A DNA stretch of 36,279 nucleotides, from assembly GCA_902766125.1 (NCBI GenBank), contig CACXCG010000060.1:1-36279 (forward strand), written 5' to 3'. Shown piece after piece: positions 9,048-16,358 of the stretch. Position numbers and translations under genes: made by a program. How positions within the stretch are numbered: position 1 is the first letter of the stretch; each line of letters begins with the position of its first letter. Under the pieces are notes generated by a model. That model saw nothing but the letters and a program-made list of their open reading frames with translations. It was not told where the DNA came from and searched no databases. This DNA comes from an uncultured Spirochaetaceae bacterium (GTDB lineage: Bacteria > Spirochaetota > Spirochaetia > Treponematales > Treponemataceae).

Positions 9048-10559
9048 TTACTCTGCTCTAATAGATGTATTCTTAACGGTAACGTCGTGCGCACCGCTTT
9101 CCTGTACGGTGACTGCAGAAACGAGCGTAATCTTTGCTTTTTCCTGCAGTTCGGGAATGCTTAATGCACCACAGTTACACATTGTATGTACCACCTTACT
9201 GATAGTAAGTGCTACACCGTCGTGCAGGTGACCGGCATACGGAACGTAACTGTCTACGCCCTCTTCAAATGCCATGCCTTTCTTTCCGCCAAGGTCATAG
9301 CGCTGCCAGTTGCGGGCACGATTACTGCCTTCTCCCCAGTATTCTTTTACGTAGTTACCGTTAACAACCAGTTTGTTTGTCGGGCTTTCATCAAAGCGTG
9401 CAAAGTAGCGGCCCAGCATGACAAAATCTGCACCCATAGCAAGTGCCAGTGTAATGTGATAGTCGTGAACAATTCCGCCGTCAGAACAGATAGGAACATA
9501 AATACCGGTTTTTGCGTAGTATTCATCACGGGCTTTTGCAACTTCAATGGTAGCAGTAGCCTGTCCGCGTCCAATACCTTTCTGTTCACGGGTGATACAG
9601 ATAGAACCGCCGCCAATACCAATCTTAACAAAGTCAGCACCGTTTTCTGCAAGGAACATAAATCCGTCGCGGTCAACAACGTTACCGGCACCAACTTTTA
9701 CATTCTTGCCGAATTTTTCGTGGATGTCGTGCAGTGCGCGTGCCTGCCATTCACTGTAGCCTTCACTTGAATCAAGACACAGAACATCAACACCTGCTTC
9801 AAGCAGTTTAGGAACACGTTCCATGTAATCGCGGGTATTGATTCCTGCACCGACAATGTAGCGGTGTTTTGAATCGTGCAGTTCATTCGGATGTACAACC
9901 GCAGAATCAAAATCCTTTCGAAAAACCAGAGAGACCAGATTACCGTTTTTATCGATAACCGGAAGCTGATTTACTTTATTTTTCCAGATAAGGTCGTTTG
10001 CATCATTAAGTGTAATACCATCCTGCCCCGTAATAAGATCCTTAAAGGGAGTCATATATTCACTTACTTTTGAATCCAGAGAAACATGATCTACACGGAA
10101 GTCGCGTTCAGTGATGATGCCTTCAAGCTTACCGTGAGCAGTTCCGTCTGCAGTAACCGCAACCGTTGAATGGCCTGTCTGCTGAACAAGTGCAATCAGA
10201 TCAGAAAGAGACTGATCGGGACGAATGTTTGAATCACTGGTAACAAATCCGGCCTTGTAGCTTTTTACGCGGGCAACCATAGCTGCCTGATCTTCGATTG
10301 TCTGAGATCCGTAAATAAAACTGATTCCGCCTTCTTTAGCCAGTGCAATAGCCATCTTGTCGTCAGAAACAGACTGCATGACAGCACTGACCATGGGGAT
10401 ATTCATGTACAAATCGGATTTTTCTCCCGCTTTTTTGTTAAAACGGGTAACAGGAGTGCGAAGGGTGACGTTCTCGGGAATGCAATCCGCAGAAGTGTAG
10501 CCGGGAATCAACAGATACTCGCCGAATGTGTGCGAGGGTTCATCATAATAGTAAGCCAT
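9048..10559 (-). CDS. guaB: IMP dehydrogenase, Tritrichomonas-like type
   Basis: This enzyme oxidises IMP to XMP with NAD+, the committed step to GMP. The layout is an N-terminal barrel half, a CBS pair (about residues 95-215), and a second barrel half with the catalytic cysteine in [15 protein letters not shown]. The flap region reads [20 protein letters not shown], supplying the Arg-Tyr pair, and is followed by [12 protein letters not shown]. The usual bacterial YRGMGS/VPEGVEG motifs are replaced. The N-terminus, active-site loop, flap and C-terminus all match my memory of IMPDH from the protozoan Tritrichomonas foetus rather than E. coli-type enzymes. The 503-residue length is normal. ATG 10559 has AGAGG about 8 bases upstream. 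It is first in a guaB-purA unit. Confidence 0.95.
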   Translation of the reverse strand: MAYYYDEPSHTFGEYLLIPGYTSADCIPENVTLRTPVTRFNKKAGEKSDLYMNIPMVSAVMQSVSDDKMAIALAKEGGISFIYGSQTIEDQAAMVARVKSYKAGFVTSDSNIRPDQSLSDLIALVQQTGHSTVAVTADGTAHGKLEGIITERDFRVDHVSLDSKVSEYMTPFKDLITGQDGITLNDANDLIWKNKVNQLPVIDKNGNLVSLVFRKDFDSAVVHPNELHDSKHRYIVGAGINTRDYMERVPKLLEAGVDVLCLDSSEGYSEWQARALHDIHEKFGKNVKVGAGNVVDRDGFMFLAENGADFVKIGIGGGSICITREQKGIGRGQATATIEVAKARDEYYAKTGIYVPICSDGGIVHDYHITLALAMGADFVMLGRYFARFDESPTNKLVVNGNYVKEYWGEGSNRARNWQRYDLGGKKGMAFEEGVDSYVPYAGHLHDGVALTISKVVHTMCNCGALSIPELQEKAKITLVSAVTVQESGAHDVTVKNTSIRAE

Positions 10560-10584
10560 GTTCTAACCTCTTTGCAAAATCTAC

Positions 10585-10604
10585 ATCGGTAACAGGGCAC
10601 CGAT
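10585..10604 (-). promoter_or_regulatory. Hairpin at the 5' end of the guaB mRNA
   Basis: An exact 6-base inverted repeat (ATCGGT 10585-10590, ACCGAT 10599-10604) with an 8-base loop. Given the promoter at 10610-10638, +1 falls near 10603, so the transcript would start with this stem. It could stabilise the mRNA or be an operator. No known purine riboswitch fold is seen. Confidence 0.35.
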
Positions 10605-10609
10605 AAGAG

Positions 10610-10638
10610 AGTATAGCGGAAAAGCAATTTTGTTACAA
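10610..10638 (-). promoter_or_regulatory. guaB-purA promoter
   Basis: On the minus strand: TTGTAA (10638-10633), a 17-base spacer, TATACT (10615-10610). This gives a leader of about 44 bases with an AGAGG Shine-Dalgarno before guaB. Confidence 0.75.
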
Positions 10639-10672
10639 TAGGGCGCAAAACCTGTTGCAGGCAGCTTAGTCC

Positions 10673-10702
10673 TTGTCACTCCCCCATCTTTTAAGCTATA
10701 CT
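10673..10702 (+). promoter_or_regulatory. Promoter of the InlB-repeat lipoprotein gene
   Basis: TTGTCA (10673-10678), an 18-base spacer, TATACT (10697-10702). The leader of about 70 bases has a repeated CTTTGAG (10712-10718 and 10725-10731), a T-rich stretch, and a strong GGAGGA (10767-10772) 6 bases before the ATG. The rest of the 219-base gap holds only the guaB promoter and hairpin. Confidence 0.7.
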
Positions 10703-10778
10703 TAAACTGCACTTTGAGCTTTGTCTTTGAGTGCGATTTTTTTTATTTTAAACAATTCATTCAATCGGAGGAAAGAGA

Positions 10779-12944
10779 ATGAAAAAGTTAACAGCCTGTC
10801 TGTTTGCGGCTCTGATGGCCGTAACCTTTATTGCCTGCGACACGGCAGTAACCGGAGGAAGCCCAAGTGGCAATGGCAACGGTAGCGGAACTACAACAAC
10901 TTACGCTATCACCTTAGCCGGTAACATAGAGCATGGAACGGTACGCTCAGACAAGGTACGTGCAGCTCAGGGAGACACCGTTACTCTTACGGCTACCCCG
11001 CAGGACGGATATCAGTTTGGCGAATGGAACGTAACTGATTCTGACGGAACAGCCATAACGGTAACCGGCGGTGCATTTACCATGCCTGCAAAAGATGTCA
11101 CGGTAAGCGCAACCTTTACTCAGCGTGCACCAGACACGTATTCAATCAGCATTACAGGCGGAAGTGCAACGAATAACAATCAGACAGTTGCAAGCATTAC
11201 CGAAGGAGCTACAATCACCATAACCGCAAACGCTCCTGAAGCAGGAAAAGTATTTGACAGCTGGACGACCACAACAGAAGGCGTAACGTTTAGCAGTGCA
11301 ACAGCTTCAACAACAACTTTTGTAATGCCTGCAAATAACGTAAGCATCACGGCAACTTACAGCTGGATAGAATACACGGTAACCTACACAGACGGCGTCA
11401 GTAGCGCTGCAATCTCAGTTCCAGCAGATTCTGCAACCTATCATAAGGGCGAAACCGTAACCGTAATGTTTAACGGAATCGGAACGCGCGACAGCTACAC
11501 CTTTGCAGGCTGGAGCGACGGATCGACAACCTACACCAGCGACGGAACAAAAACCTTTACGATGGGAACAGCCAACGTAACGCTTACGGCACAGTGGACT
11601 GTAGCAGTAACACCGTACACTTTCCACGACACACCGGTAATCTTACCCGCAGGAACAGACGGATCTAACGGAACCGGCTCAATCTATGTTTACTTTGGTG
11701 ACTATCCGCAGGATGTTTTAAGCAGGGAACTTGAAGCGCAGCTTACTTTTGACGAAAGCAATGCCATAAAAAGGGGCGGACTTACTTACATTCCCGCAAG
11801 CGACGGAAACTATTACGTACATATTTGCACGAAGACACCTTATAGCGGCAATTATTGTCCCAAATATATAGATGGATCTTACGTAGAAAATGATTCATGG
11901 CGTTACTTTAAGGTTATGCCCATAAAGTGGCGTGTTCTTACAAACACTTATGACGTTGACGGAACAAGCGGAAGTAAGAAAGGATGGCTTCTGGTTGCAG
12001 AATCTATACTTGACGCAAATGTACCATTCTACATCGATAACATCTGGAGAAATCAAGAAAAAGATCAGCCCAGTAATTACGAATCCAGCCAGATAAGAGC
12101 GTTCTTAAACGGTCTGTCTTTTTACAACGGATTCGGTGACTCTTATAAGGCAATACTTAATCAATCGTATGTTAGCAAAGGTTTTTTGCAGACGGCATTC
12201 AGCACATCGGCACGCAAAGAAATAATCACAACCCATGTTGACAATTCAGCAGCCCAGAAATTAGGGACTAGCGAAGGTAACCAAGGTCAGGATAACGGCG
12301 GCATTTGTAATGACACTGATGACAAAATATTTCTTTTAAGTTCGAAAGAATGGACTAACAGCGACTACGGTTTTGGAGAGTTTTCTGATCGCGTCAGAGA
12401 TGTATTCGAGCGCAACAACCGCCAGCGCTATCCTACTGATTTTGCATATGCGCGTTATGCCGGTTTCCGACCAAGCTATCCCGGCGACCATTACACTCGT
12501 ACGCCTACGTACAGGTATAATGGCGGCCAGATAAATTATTGCTTTGTTGATAAAGTTCTTTATGACGGAAGAGTGTATTCAGGAGCTAACATCAATAATC
12601 CTGATGTTGACACAAGTACCAGTGGCAGAGATACTGGTATTGTCCCCGCGCTTTGCATTGACTTATCCTATGATTATTATCAAACCACATGGGTATGCGA
12701 TTTAGGAAACGGGACAAGAAAGGTACTAAAATTTACGGATAAGACTCGATACAGTTTAAAAACTTATGTAAACGATGAAGTTACGGAAAGCAAAAGCAAT
12801 AGTTATAGTGTGCCTTCAGGTATATCTGGTATCCGCAAGGTAACTATACATAGAACTGCCACATCATATTCTTCAGCAATTTTAGATCGTTCAACAAGCC
12901 CGCATACTTTAACTTATTTAGGTGATGTGTATGTAAAACAGTAA
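10779..12944 (+). CDS. Surface lipoprotein with three InlB-type repeats and a DUF6273-like domain
   Basis: The protein has 721 residues. The signal peptide ends in the lipobox FIAC (lipidated C20). A Gly/Ser/Asn linker leads to three tandem domains of about 75-90 residues (to about residue 280). Each has a GDTVTLTA/TITITA core, a GYxFxxW-type turn and a closing MPAxxVTVSATF-type strand: the Listeria-Bacteroides/InlB B-repeat fold. The next 370 residues look like DUF6273: YFGDYPQ, PIKWRVL, GWLLVAESILD, SSQIRAFLNG, DDKIFLLSSKEW, then YTRTP and a closing VPALCIDL. About 85 residues follow with a strand-rich GTRKVLKFTDKTRYSLKTY segment. It is probably outer-membrane anchored and surface-exposed, as an adhesin or glycan-binding protein. 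Specific function is unknown. It is monocistronic. Confidence 0.85.
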   Translation: MKKLTACLFAALMAVTFIACDTAVTGGSPSGNGNGSGTTTTYAITLAGNIEHGTVRSDKVRAAQGDTVTLTATPQDGYQFGEWNVTDSDGTAITVTGGAFTMPAKDVTVSATFTQRAPDTYSISITGGSATNNNQTVASITEGATITITANAPEAGKVFDSWTTTTEGVTFSSATASTTTFVMPANNVSITATYSWIEYTVTYTDGVSSAAISVPADSATYHKGETVTVMFNGIGTRDSYTFAGWSDGSTTYTSDGTKTFTMGTANVTLTAQWTVAVTPYTFHDTPVILPAGTDGSNGTGSIYVYFGDYPQDVLSRELEAQLTFDESNAIKRGGLTYIPASDGNYYVHICTKTPYSGNYCPKYIDGSYVENDSWRYFKVMPIKWRVLTNTYDVDGTSGSKKGWLLVAESILDANVPFYIDNIWRNQEKDQPSNYESSQIRAFLNGLSFYNGFGDSYKAILNQSYVSKGFLQTAFSTSARKEIITTHVDNSAAQKLGTSEGNQGQDNGGICNDTDDKIFLLSSKEWTNSDYGFGEFSDRVRDVFERNNRQRYPTDFAYARYAGFRPSYPGDHYTRTPTYRYNGGQINYCFVDKVLYDGRVYSGANINNPDVDTSTSGRDTGIVPALCIDLSYDYYQTTWVCDLGNGTRKVLKFTDKTRYSLKTYVNDEVTESKSNSYSVPSGISGIRKVTIHRTATSYSSAILDRSTSPHTLTYLGDVYVKQ

Positions 12945-13151
12945 CACAACAGTTAAGGTCTTGCGTTCACAAACACGAGCCGACGGCTTCCTCCATCGCG
13001 GGGAGGCCGTTTTTTTTACTCCAGCCAGTTTTCCACCTGCAGGCCGCAGGCTTTTTGTATGGCGGGAAATAAAGACAGGTCCGGATTCTTCTGCCTGATG
13101 AATGTAAAAAGGAAGTTTGTTTTTTGCTTCAAAAATAGGAACTGCATCCAT
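12918..13151 (-). pseudogene. Decayed Phd/YefM-type antitoxin
   Basis: The first 33 or so codons (13151-13053) read MDAVPIFEAKNKLP, then EESGPVFISRHTK. That is the DNA-binding half of a Phd-family antitoxin (typical: xxEAKNKLPxxIHEVExGPxxITRxGKPVAVL). After RHTK the expected PVAVL-type strand and dimer region are missing. The frame then runs as low-complexity Arg/Lys-rich sequence through the complement of the lipoprotein terminator and into that gene's 3' end. No toxin gene follows. Expression signals look intact: GGAGGT 6 bases before the ATG, a TATAAT -10 box, and twin palindromes at 13203-13232. A deletion or frameshift relic is the best reading. A +1 frame stopping near 13025 is an alternative C-terminus that I cannot validate. 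The N-terminal resemblance is from memory. Confidence 0.5.
12983..13017 (+). terminator. Rho-independent terminator after the lipoprotein gene
   Basis: An 11-pair stem (12983-12993 with 13000-13010, two G-U pairs, 6-base loop) is followed by eight T's (13010-13017). It lies 39 bases past the stop codon. Confidence 0.93.
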
Positions 13152-13184
13152 ATAATCACCTCCAGAAATAAAATTGAGAAGATG

Positions 13185-13232
13185 ATTATATGATATTCAA
13201 CAATAGCTATTTTGTTAAGAAATTATAGCTAT
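13185..13232 (-). promoter_or_regulatory. Promoter and twin-palindrome operator of the Phd-like ORF
   Basis: A perfect -10 TATAAT (13190-13185 on the minus strand) lies upstream of a leader of about 27 bases. Two copies of the palindrome ATAGCTAT lie at 13203-13210 (extended to AATAGCTATT) and 13225-13232, exactly 22 bases centre to centre, or two helical turns. The first copy covers the -35 position. This fits repression by an antitoxin dimer pair. The second copy overlaps the ftsH stop codon. Confidence 0.5.
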
Positions 13233-15253
13233 TCTGATTCTTTTGCAGCTTCCGTTAATTCAGCACAGTGACCTTCTGCCTTAACGATTTCTTCAAATTC
13301 TTTTCCGTCGATGGTTTCTTTTTCCTGCAGGCGATTTGACACATAGTCCAGAAGTTCGCGGTGGCTCTCAAGGATACCAAGTACATGCCTGTAGCGCTGG
13401 TCCATGATGCGGGCAATTTCTTCGTCAATGTACTTCTGTGTGTCTTCACTGAATTCGCGTACCAGTTCGGGCTCCTGAGGTCCACCATAGCCACGGCCAG
13501 ACTTACCCAGCGTCATGTTCTTAAAGCGGTCACTCATACCGTAGTCGGTAATCATGCTCTTAAGGATTCCTGTTGCACGGCTGATGTCGTTTGCAGCTCC
13601 GGTAGAAATTTCTCCCAGCACTACTTCTTCTGCAGCGCGTCCACCCAGCAGCGTGTCAATTTCGTTAAGCATATCCTGCTTTGTGCGGAAATTCTTTTCT
13701 TCTTCTTCGCGGTACTGAGTAAATCCCCCAACTCCATGAGAACGGGGCACAACCGTAATTTTGTTAACCGGCGGATAATCGGGCGTAAAGGCTCCCACCA
13801 GCGCATGTCCTGATTCGTGAACAGCAACAAGACGCAGTTCTTTTTTGTTTTCGCTGCGGGTCTTTTTCTTAAGACCAATGCTTACCTTGTCGATTGCGTC
13901 ATTGAAGTCTGACATGGTAACTTTGGTGTGTCCGTTACGAACGGCAAGCAGGGCTGCTTCGTTTACCACGTTTGCAAGATCTGCACCTGCAAAACCGATT
14001 GTTCCGTGAGCAAGTGAATCAAAGTCTACATCGTTATCAAGCTTAACGTTCTTTGCGTGAATGCGTAAAATCTGTTCGCGGCCTTTAACATCGGGGCGTT
14101 CTACAGGAACCTGTCTGTCAAAGCGTCCGGGTCGCAGTAATGCGGGATCCAGTACATCGGCACGGTTGGTTGCAGCAAGTACAATCAGACCCTTTTCGTT
14201 ATCAAAGCCGTCCATCTCTACCAGAAGCTGATTGAGTGTCTGTTCGCGTTCATCGTTGCTTGAAATGCTGTTAACACGGCTCTTACCGATTGCATCGATT
14301 TCATCAATAAAAATGATACACGGAGCTTTTTCGCGCGCAGTCCTGAACAGGTCACGCACACGGCTTGCACCAACACCAACAAACATTTCCACAAAGTCAG
14401 AACCCGAAATGCGGAAGAACGGAACTCCCGCTTCACCAGCAACAGCACGGGCAAGCAAAGTCTTACCGGTTCCCGGCGGTCCAACAAGCAGAACTCCCTT
14501 AGGAATTTTTCCACCGATATCGGTATATTTTTTGGGCTGCTTCAAAAAGTCTACAACTTCGACAAGCTCTTCTTTTGCTTCATCAACACCGGCAACATCT
14601 GCAAACCGTGTCTTTACTTTTCCTTCATCAACTGCTTTTGCCTTACCGCCGCCGTTACCAAACAGACTTCCCATTCCCATGCCGCCTAAACCGCTGGACA
14701 TTTTGCGGAAGAAGATGACATACAGAATGACAATGACAATTACCGGAAGCAGAGAATACAACAGCTGCAGAAGAATGCTTGACTTACGCGTAACAAATTT
14801 ATAGGCAACACCCTGTTCGTTTAAGAACGTCATGTATTCGTTGTACACTCCGCCTGACGTGCGGTACACCTGGTCTGAGTTTGCAAAGCGACTGAACAGC
14901 TGCATGTAGGGATTTTTACTGCGCTCTTCCATTTCTGCAACTGCTTTGGGACCATAACCGGTCAGCGAAGATTCATCAATTTCTACGCGGACAATTTCGC
15001 CGGTTTCGATTTTATGACGGAACTCTGAGTAGTCAATCAGTTCTTCAGGCTTAGATGCAAACAGCATGTTTACTAAAAACAGTGCTGCAAAGCCTACCAG
15101 CAGAATACTCCAGAGAGGAACTTTTGGTTTATTATCCCTATTATTGCCTGAACCTTTTTTATCCGATTCATCTTCCACAGAGAGTTTAAAAAAGTTAAAC
15201 GGATCGGTGTCGTCAAACTGATCTTTTTTCTTGTCTTTGTTTTCGTCGCTCAT
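13229..15253 (-). CDS. ftsH: ATP-dependent zinc metalloprotease FtsH
   Basis: This is a membrane-anchored hexameric AAA+ protease for quality control of membrane and short-lived proteins. An acidic/basic N-terminal tail precedes TM1 (about residues 47-65). A periplasmic domain and TM2 (about 160-182) follow. A Gly/Met-rich linker leads to the AAA module: Walker A GPPGTGKT (258-265), Walker [11 protein letters not shown] (312-321), and second region of homology [20 protein letters not shown]. The zinc-protease motif is HESGH (479-483). The 674-residue length is normal, with a longer N-terminal tail than E. coli FtsH. The ATG at 15253 follows a -10 box by 6 bases and has no Shine-Dalgarno. It diverges from fliS. 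No terminator is evident after its stop; the Phd-like promoter begins there. Confidence 0.97.
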   Translation of the reverse strand: MSDENKDKKKDQFDDTDPFNFFKLSVEDESDKKGSGNNRDNKPKVPLWSILLVGFAALFLVNMLFASKPEELIDYSEFRHKIETGEIVRVEIDESSLTGYGPKAVAEMEERSKNPYMQLFSRFANSDQVYRTSGGVYNEYMTFLNEQGVAYKFVTRKSSILLQLLYSLLPVIVIVILYVIFFRKMSSGLGGMGMGSLFGNGGGKAKAVDEGKVKTRFADVAGVDEAKEELVEVVDFLKQPKKYTDIGGKIPKGVLLVGPPGTGKTLLARAVAGEAGVPFFRISGSDFVEMFVGVGASRVRDLFRTAREKAPCIIFIDEIDAIGKSRVNSISSNDEREQTLNQLLVEMDGFDNEKGLIVLAATNRADVLDPALLRPGRFDRQVPVERPDVKGREQILRIHAKNVKLDNDVDFDSLAHGTIGFAGADLANVVNEAALLAVRNGHTKVTMSDFNDAIDKVSIGLKKKTRSENKKELRLVAVHESGHALVGAFTPDYPPVNKITVVPRSHGVGGFTQYREEEEKNFRTKQDMLNEIDTLLGGRAAEEVVLGEISTGAANDISRATGILKSMITDYGMSDRFKNMTLGKSGRGYGGPQEPELVREFSEDTQKYIDEEIARIMDQRYRHVLGILESHRELLDYVSNRLQEKETIDGKEFEEIVKAEGHCAELTEAAKESE

Positions 15254-15259
15254 ATCTCT

Positions 15260-15288
15260 AATATATGAAAAAAAACGGTTTATGTCGA
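15260..15288 (-). promoter_or_regulatory. ftsH promoter, predicted leaderless
   Basis: On the minus strand: TCGACA (15288-15283), a 17-base spacer containing eight T's, TATATT (15265-15260), then 6 bases to the ftsH ATG (15253). Predicted +1 is the A of the start codon. Confidence 0.65.
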
Positions 15289-15345
15289 CAAAATTCGTGT
15301 TATCGGGTTATTTTTTATTACAGAATTCCGATATAAAAGATGAAG

Positions 15346-15372
15346 GGAAAACTTTCCTACCAAGCGTATAGT
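15346..15372 (+). promoter_or_regulatory. Possible fliS promoter with a -35 palindrome
   Basis: A TATAGT -10-like box (15367-15372) lies 16 bases before the fliS start. No -35 consensus is present. Instead the position is occupied by the inverted repeat GGAAA-AC-TTTCC (15346-15357), which could bind a regulator. No sigma28-type (GCCGATAA) box was found. Confidence 0.3.
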
Positions 15373-15388
15373 ATTTTTAGGAGTCAGA

Positions 15389-15838
15389 ATGGCATACAAC
15401 GCAAACGGATACAACGCATACCGCGAAATTGGTGTAAAAACGGCAAGCCAGGGAAAACTGGTTGTCATGCTGTACGAGGGTGCTGTCAATCACATTGAAA
15501 AAGCAATGGAACTGATTGGTGATGAAGGAAAAATTCCTGCAGACAGCATTGAAAACTTCGGAAACCACATCCAGAAGGTTCAGGACATTCTTACCGAACT
15601 GCAGATGAGTCTTGATATGGATAAGGGCGGAGAAATTGCCAAAAACCTCATGGCTCTGTACATTTTCTTCAATAAAGAAATTCTTGACGCAAGCATTCAG
15701 CACGACAAGGCTAAACTTGCAAACATTCATAAAATGCTTTCTGACTTACGGGATTCCTGGGTTCAGATTGCAAACAGTACTGCAAACACACAGGCAAACA
15801 TGCAGCAGGCACGGCCTTCTATAAATATCACCGGCTAA
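15389..15838 (+). CDS. fliS: Flagellar export chaperone FliS
   Basis: FliS binds the C-terminus of flagellin in the cytosol and keeps it unfolded until export through the flagellar type III apparatus. The family signature is clear: an N-terminal Y..Y.. segment, VKTASQGKLVVMLYEGAVNHIEKAMELI, then a four-helix bundle with a central KAQDILTEL-like helix (KVQDILTELQMSLDMDKGGEIAKNLMALY) and the C-terminal LRDSW helix. The 149-residue length is slightly longer than usual (about 125-135). A good Shine-Dalgarno AGGAG precedes the ATG by 6 bases. The next gene, an FlgN-like chaperone, starts 10 bases downstream with its Shine-Dalgarno overlapping the fliS stop. No flagellin or structural flagellar gene is in the window. 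Confidence 0.93.
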   Translation: MAYNANGYNAYREIGVKTASQGKLVVMLYEGAVNHIEKAMELIGDEGKIPADSIENFGNHIQKVQDILTELQMSLDMDKGGEIAKNLMALYIFFNKEILDASIQHDKAKLANIHKMLSDLRDSWVQIANSTANTQANMQQARPSINITG

Positions 15839-15848
15839 GGAGCAAGGT

Positions 15849-16334
15849 ATGGCAAAAGAAATTTCACAGGAAGAACTGGACGAACGCGTTGCAATTTTAC
15901 GCAGATTCCGTGCATTACTTGAGCAGCAGCGCAATAAATTCCGCGAGTACCTTTTAGTGCTTGAAAAACAGGAAGACACCATAGAAGCAGAAGATGCCGA
16001 CGCTATCATTGCCCACAGCGAGCTTGAAGAACAGATTGTAAGAAACATCGGTTCTCTGCAGAAAGTTATTGCTCCCATGCAGCAGCTGTATCAGACTTCA
16101 CATGCGGCAACCTATAACCCTCAGGAAGCAGTTCCTATCGATACCATTCAGGGCGAACTGTCACGCCTGCAGACTCAGGTACTGGCTCAGAACGAAAGAA
16201 ACCGCGAACTGCTGCGTTCACACATAAGCTCACTGCGCACACAGATGGCTCAGTTCAGAAATCCGTACGCAAACCGTCAGTCTGTGTATGCAGGAAGCGA
16301 CCGTCTGGGTACAATGGTTCAGGTTGAAGTGTAA
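15849..16334 (+). CDS. FlgN-like flagellar chaperone / helical coiled-coil protein
   Basis: The protein has 161 residues and is almost wholly helical, with heptad-like runs at residues 5-60 (LDERVAILRRFRALLEQQRNKFREYLLVLEKQED) and 100-140. The E-x2-I-x-A-x-D-A-x2-I-x2-H motif followed by EEQIVRNI resembles the FlgN family, chaperones for the hook-filament junction proteins FlgK and FlgL. The last 20 or so residues are loose. It follows fliS by 10 bases. AAGGAG (15837-15842) sits 6 bases before the ATG. Context supports a flagellar role; the family call rests on pattern and position, not on a strict motif. The polA promoter -35 lies within its last codons. Confidence 0.7.
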   Translation: MAKEISQEELDERVAILRRFRALLEQQRNKFREYLLVLEKQEDTIEAEDADAIIAHSELEEQIVRNIGSLQKVIAPMQQLYQTSHAATYNPQEAVPIDTIQGELSRLQTQVLAQNERNRELLRSHISSLRTQMAQFRNPYANRQSVYAGSDRLGTMVQVEV

Positions 16335-16352
16335 GCGCGGGTATGCTACAAT
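16324..16352 (+). promoter_or_regulatory. polA promoter, predicted leaderless
   Basis: TTGAAG (16324-16329), a 17-base spacer, TACAAT (16347-16352) preceded by TGC (extended -10). Six bases then separate it from the polA ATG (16359). No Shine-Dalgarno. Transcription of polA would thus be independent of fliS. Confidence 0.7.
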
Positions 16353-16358
16353 GCCGGT

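Noticed and set aside
9186..9770. 194-codon open frame antisense to guaB
   Set aside because: Composition is that of a complementary strand shadow; guaB is fully conserved across the same bases.
10709..10734. GCACT...AGTGC inverted repeat followed by T's in the leader of the repeat lipoprotein, as an attenuator
   Set aside because: The stem is only 5 pairs with a 16-base loop, too weak for a terminator.
13025..13147. +1 frame of the Phd-like locus (ATG CAG start, ends ..VENWLE stop)
   Set aside because: It gives a tidy 43-codon ORF, but its start lies inside the first codons of the Phd-like frame, the strong Shine-Dalgarno favours the Phd ATG, and I recognise no family. It is kept only as a possible post-frameshift C-terminus.
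14232..14804. 190-codon open frame antisense to ftsH
   Set aside because: It covers the conserved AAA module of ftsH, has no domain or start signal, and is Ser/Pro/Thr-rich as shadows in this genome tend to be.
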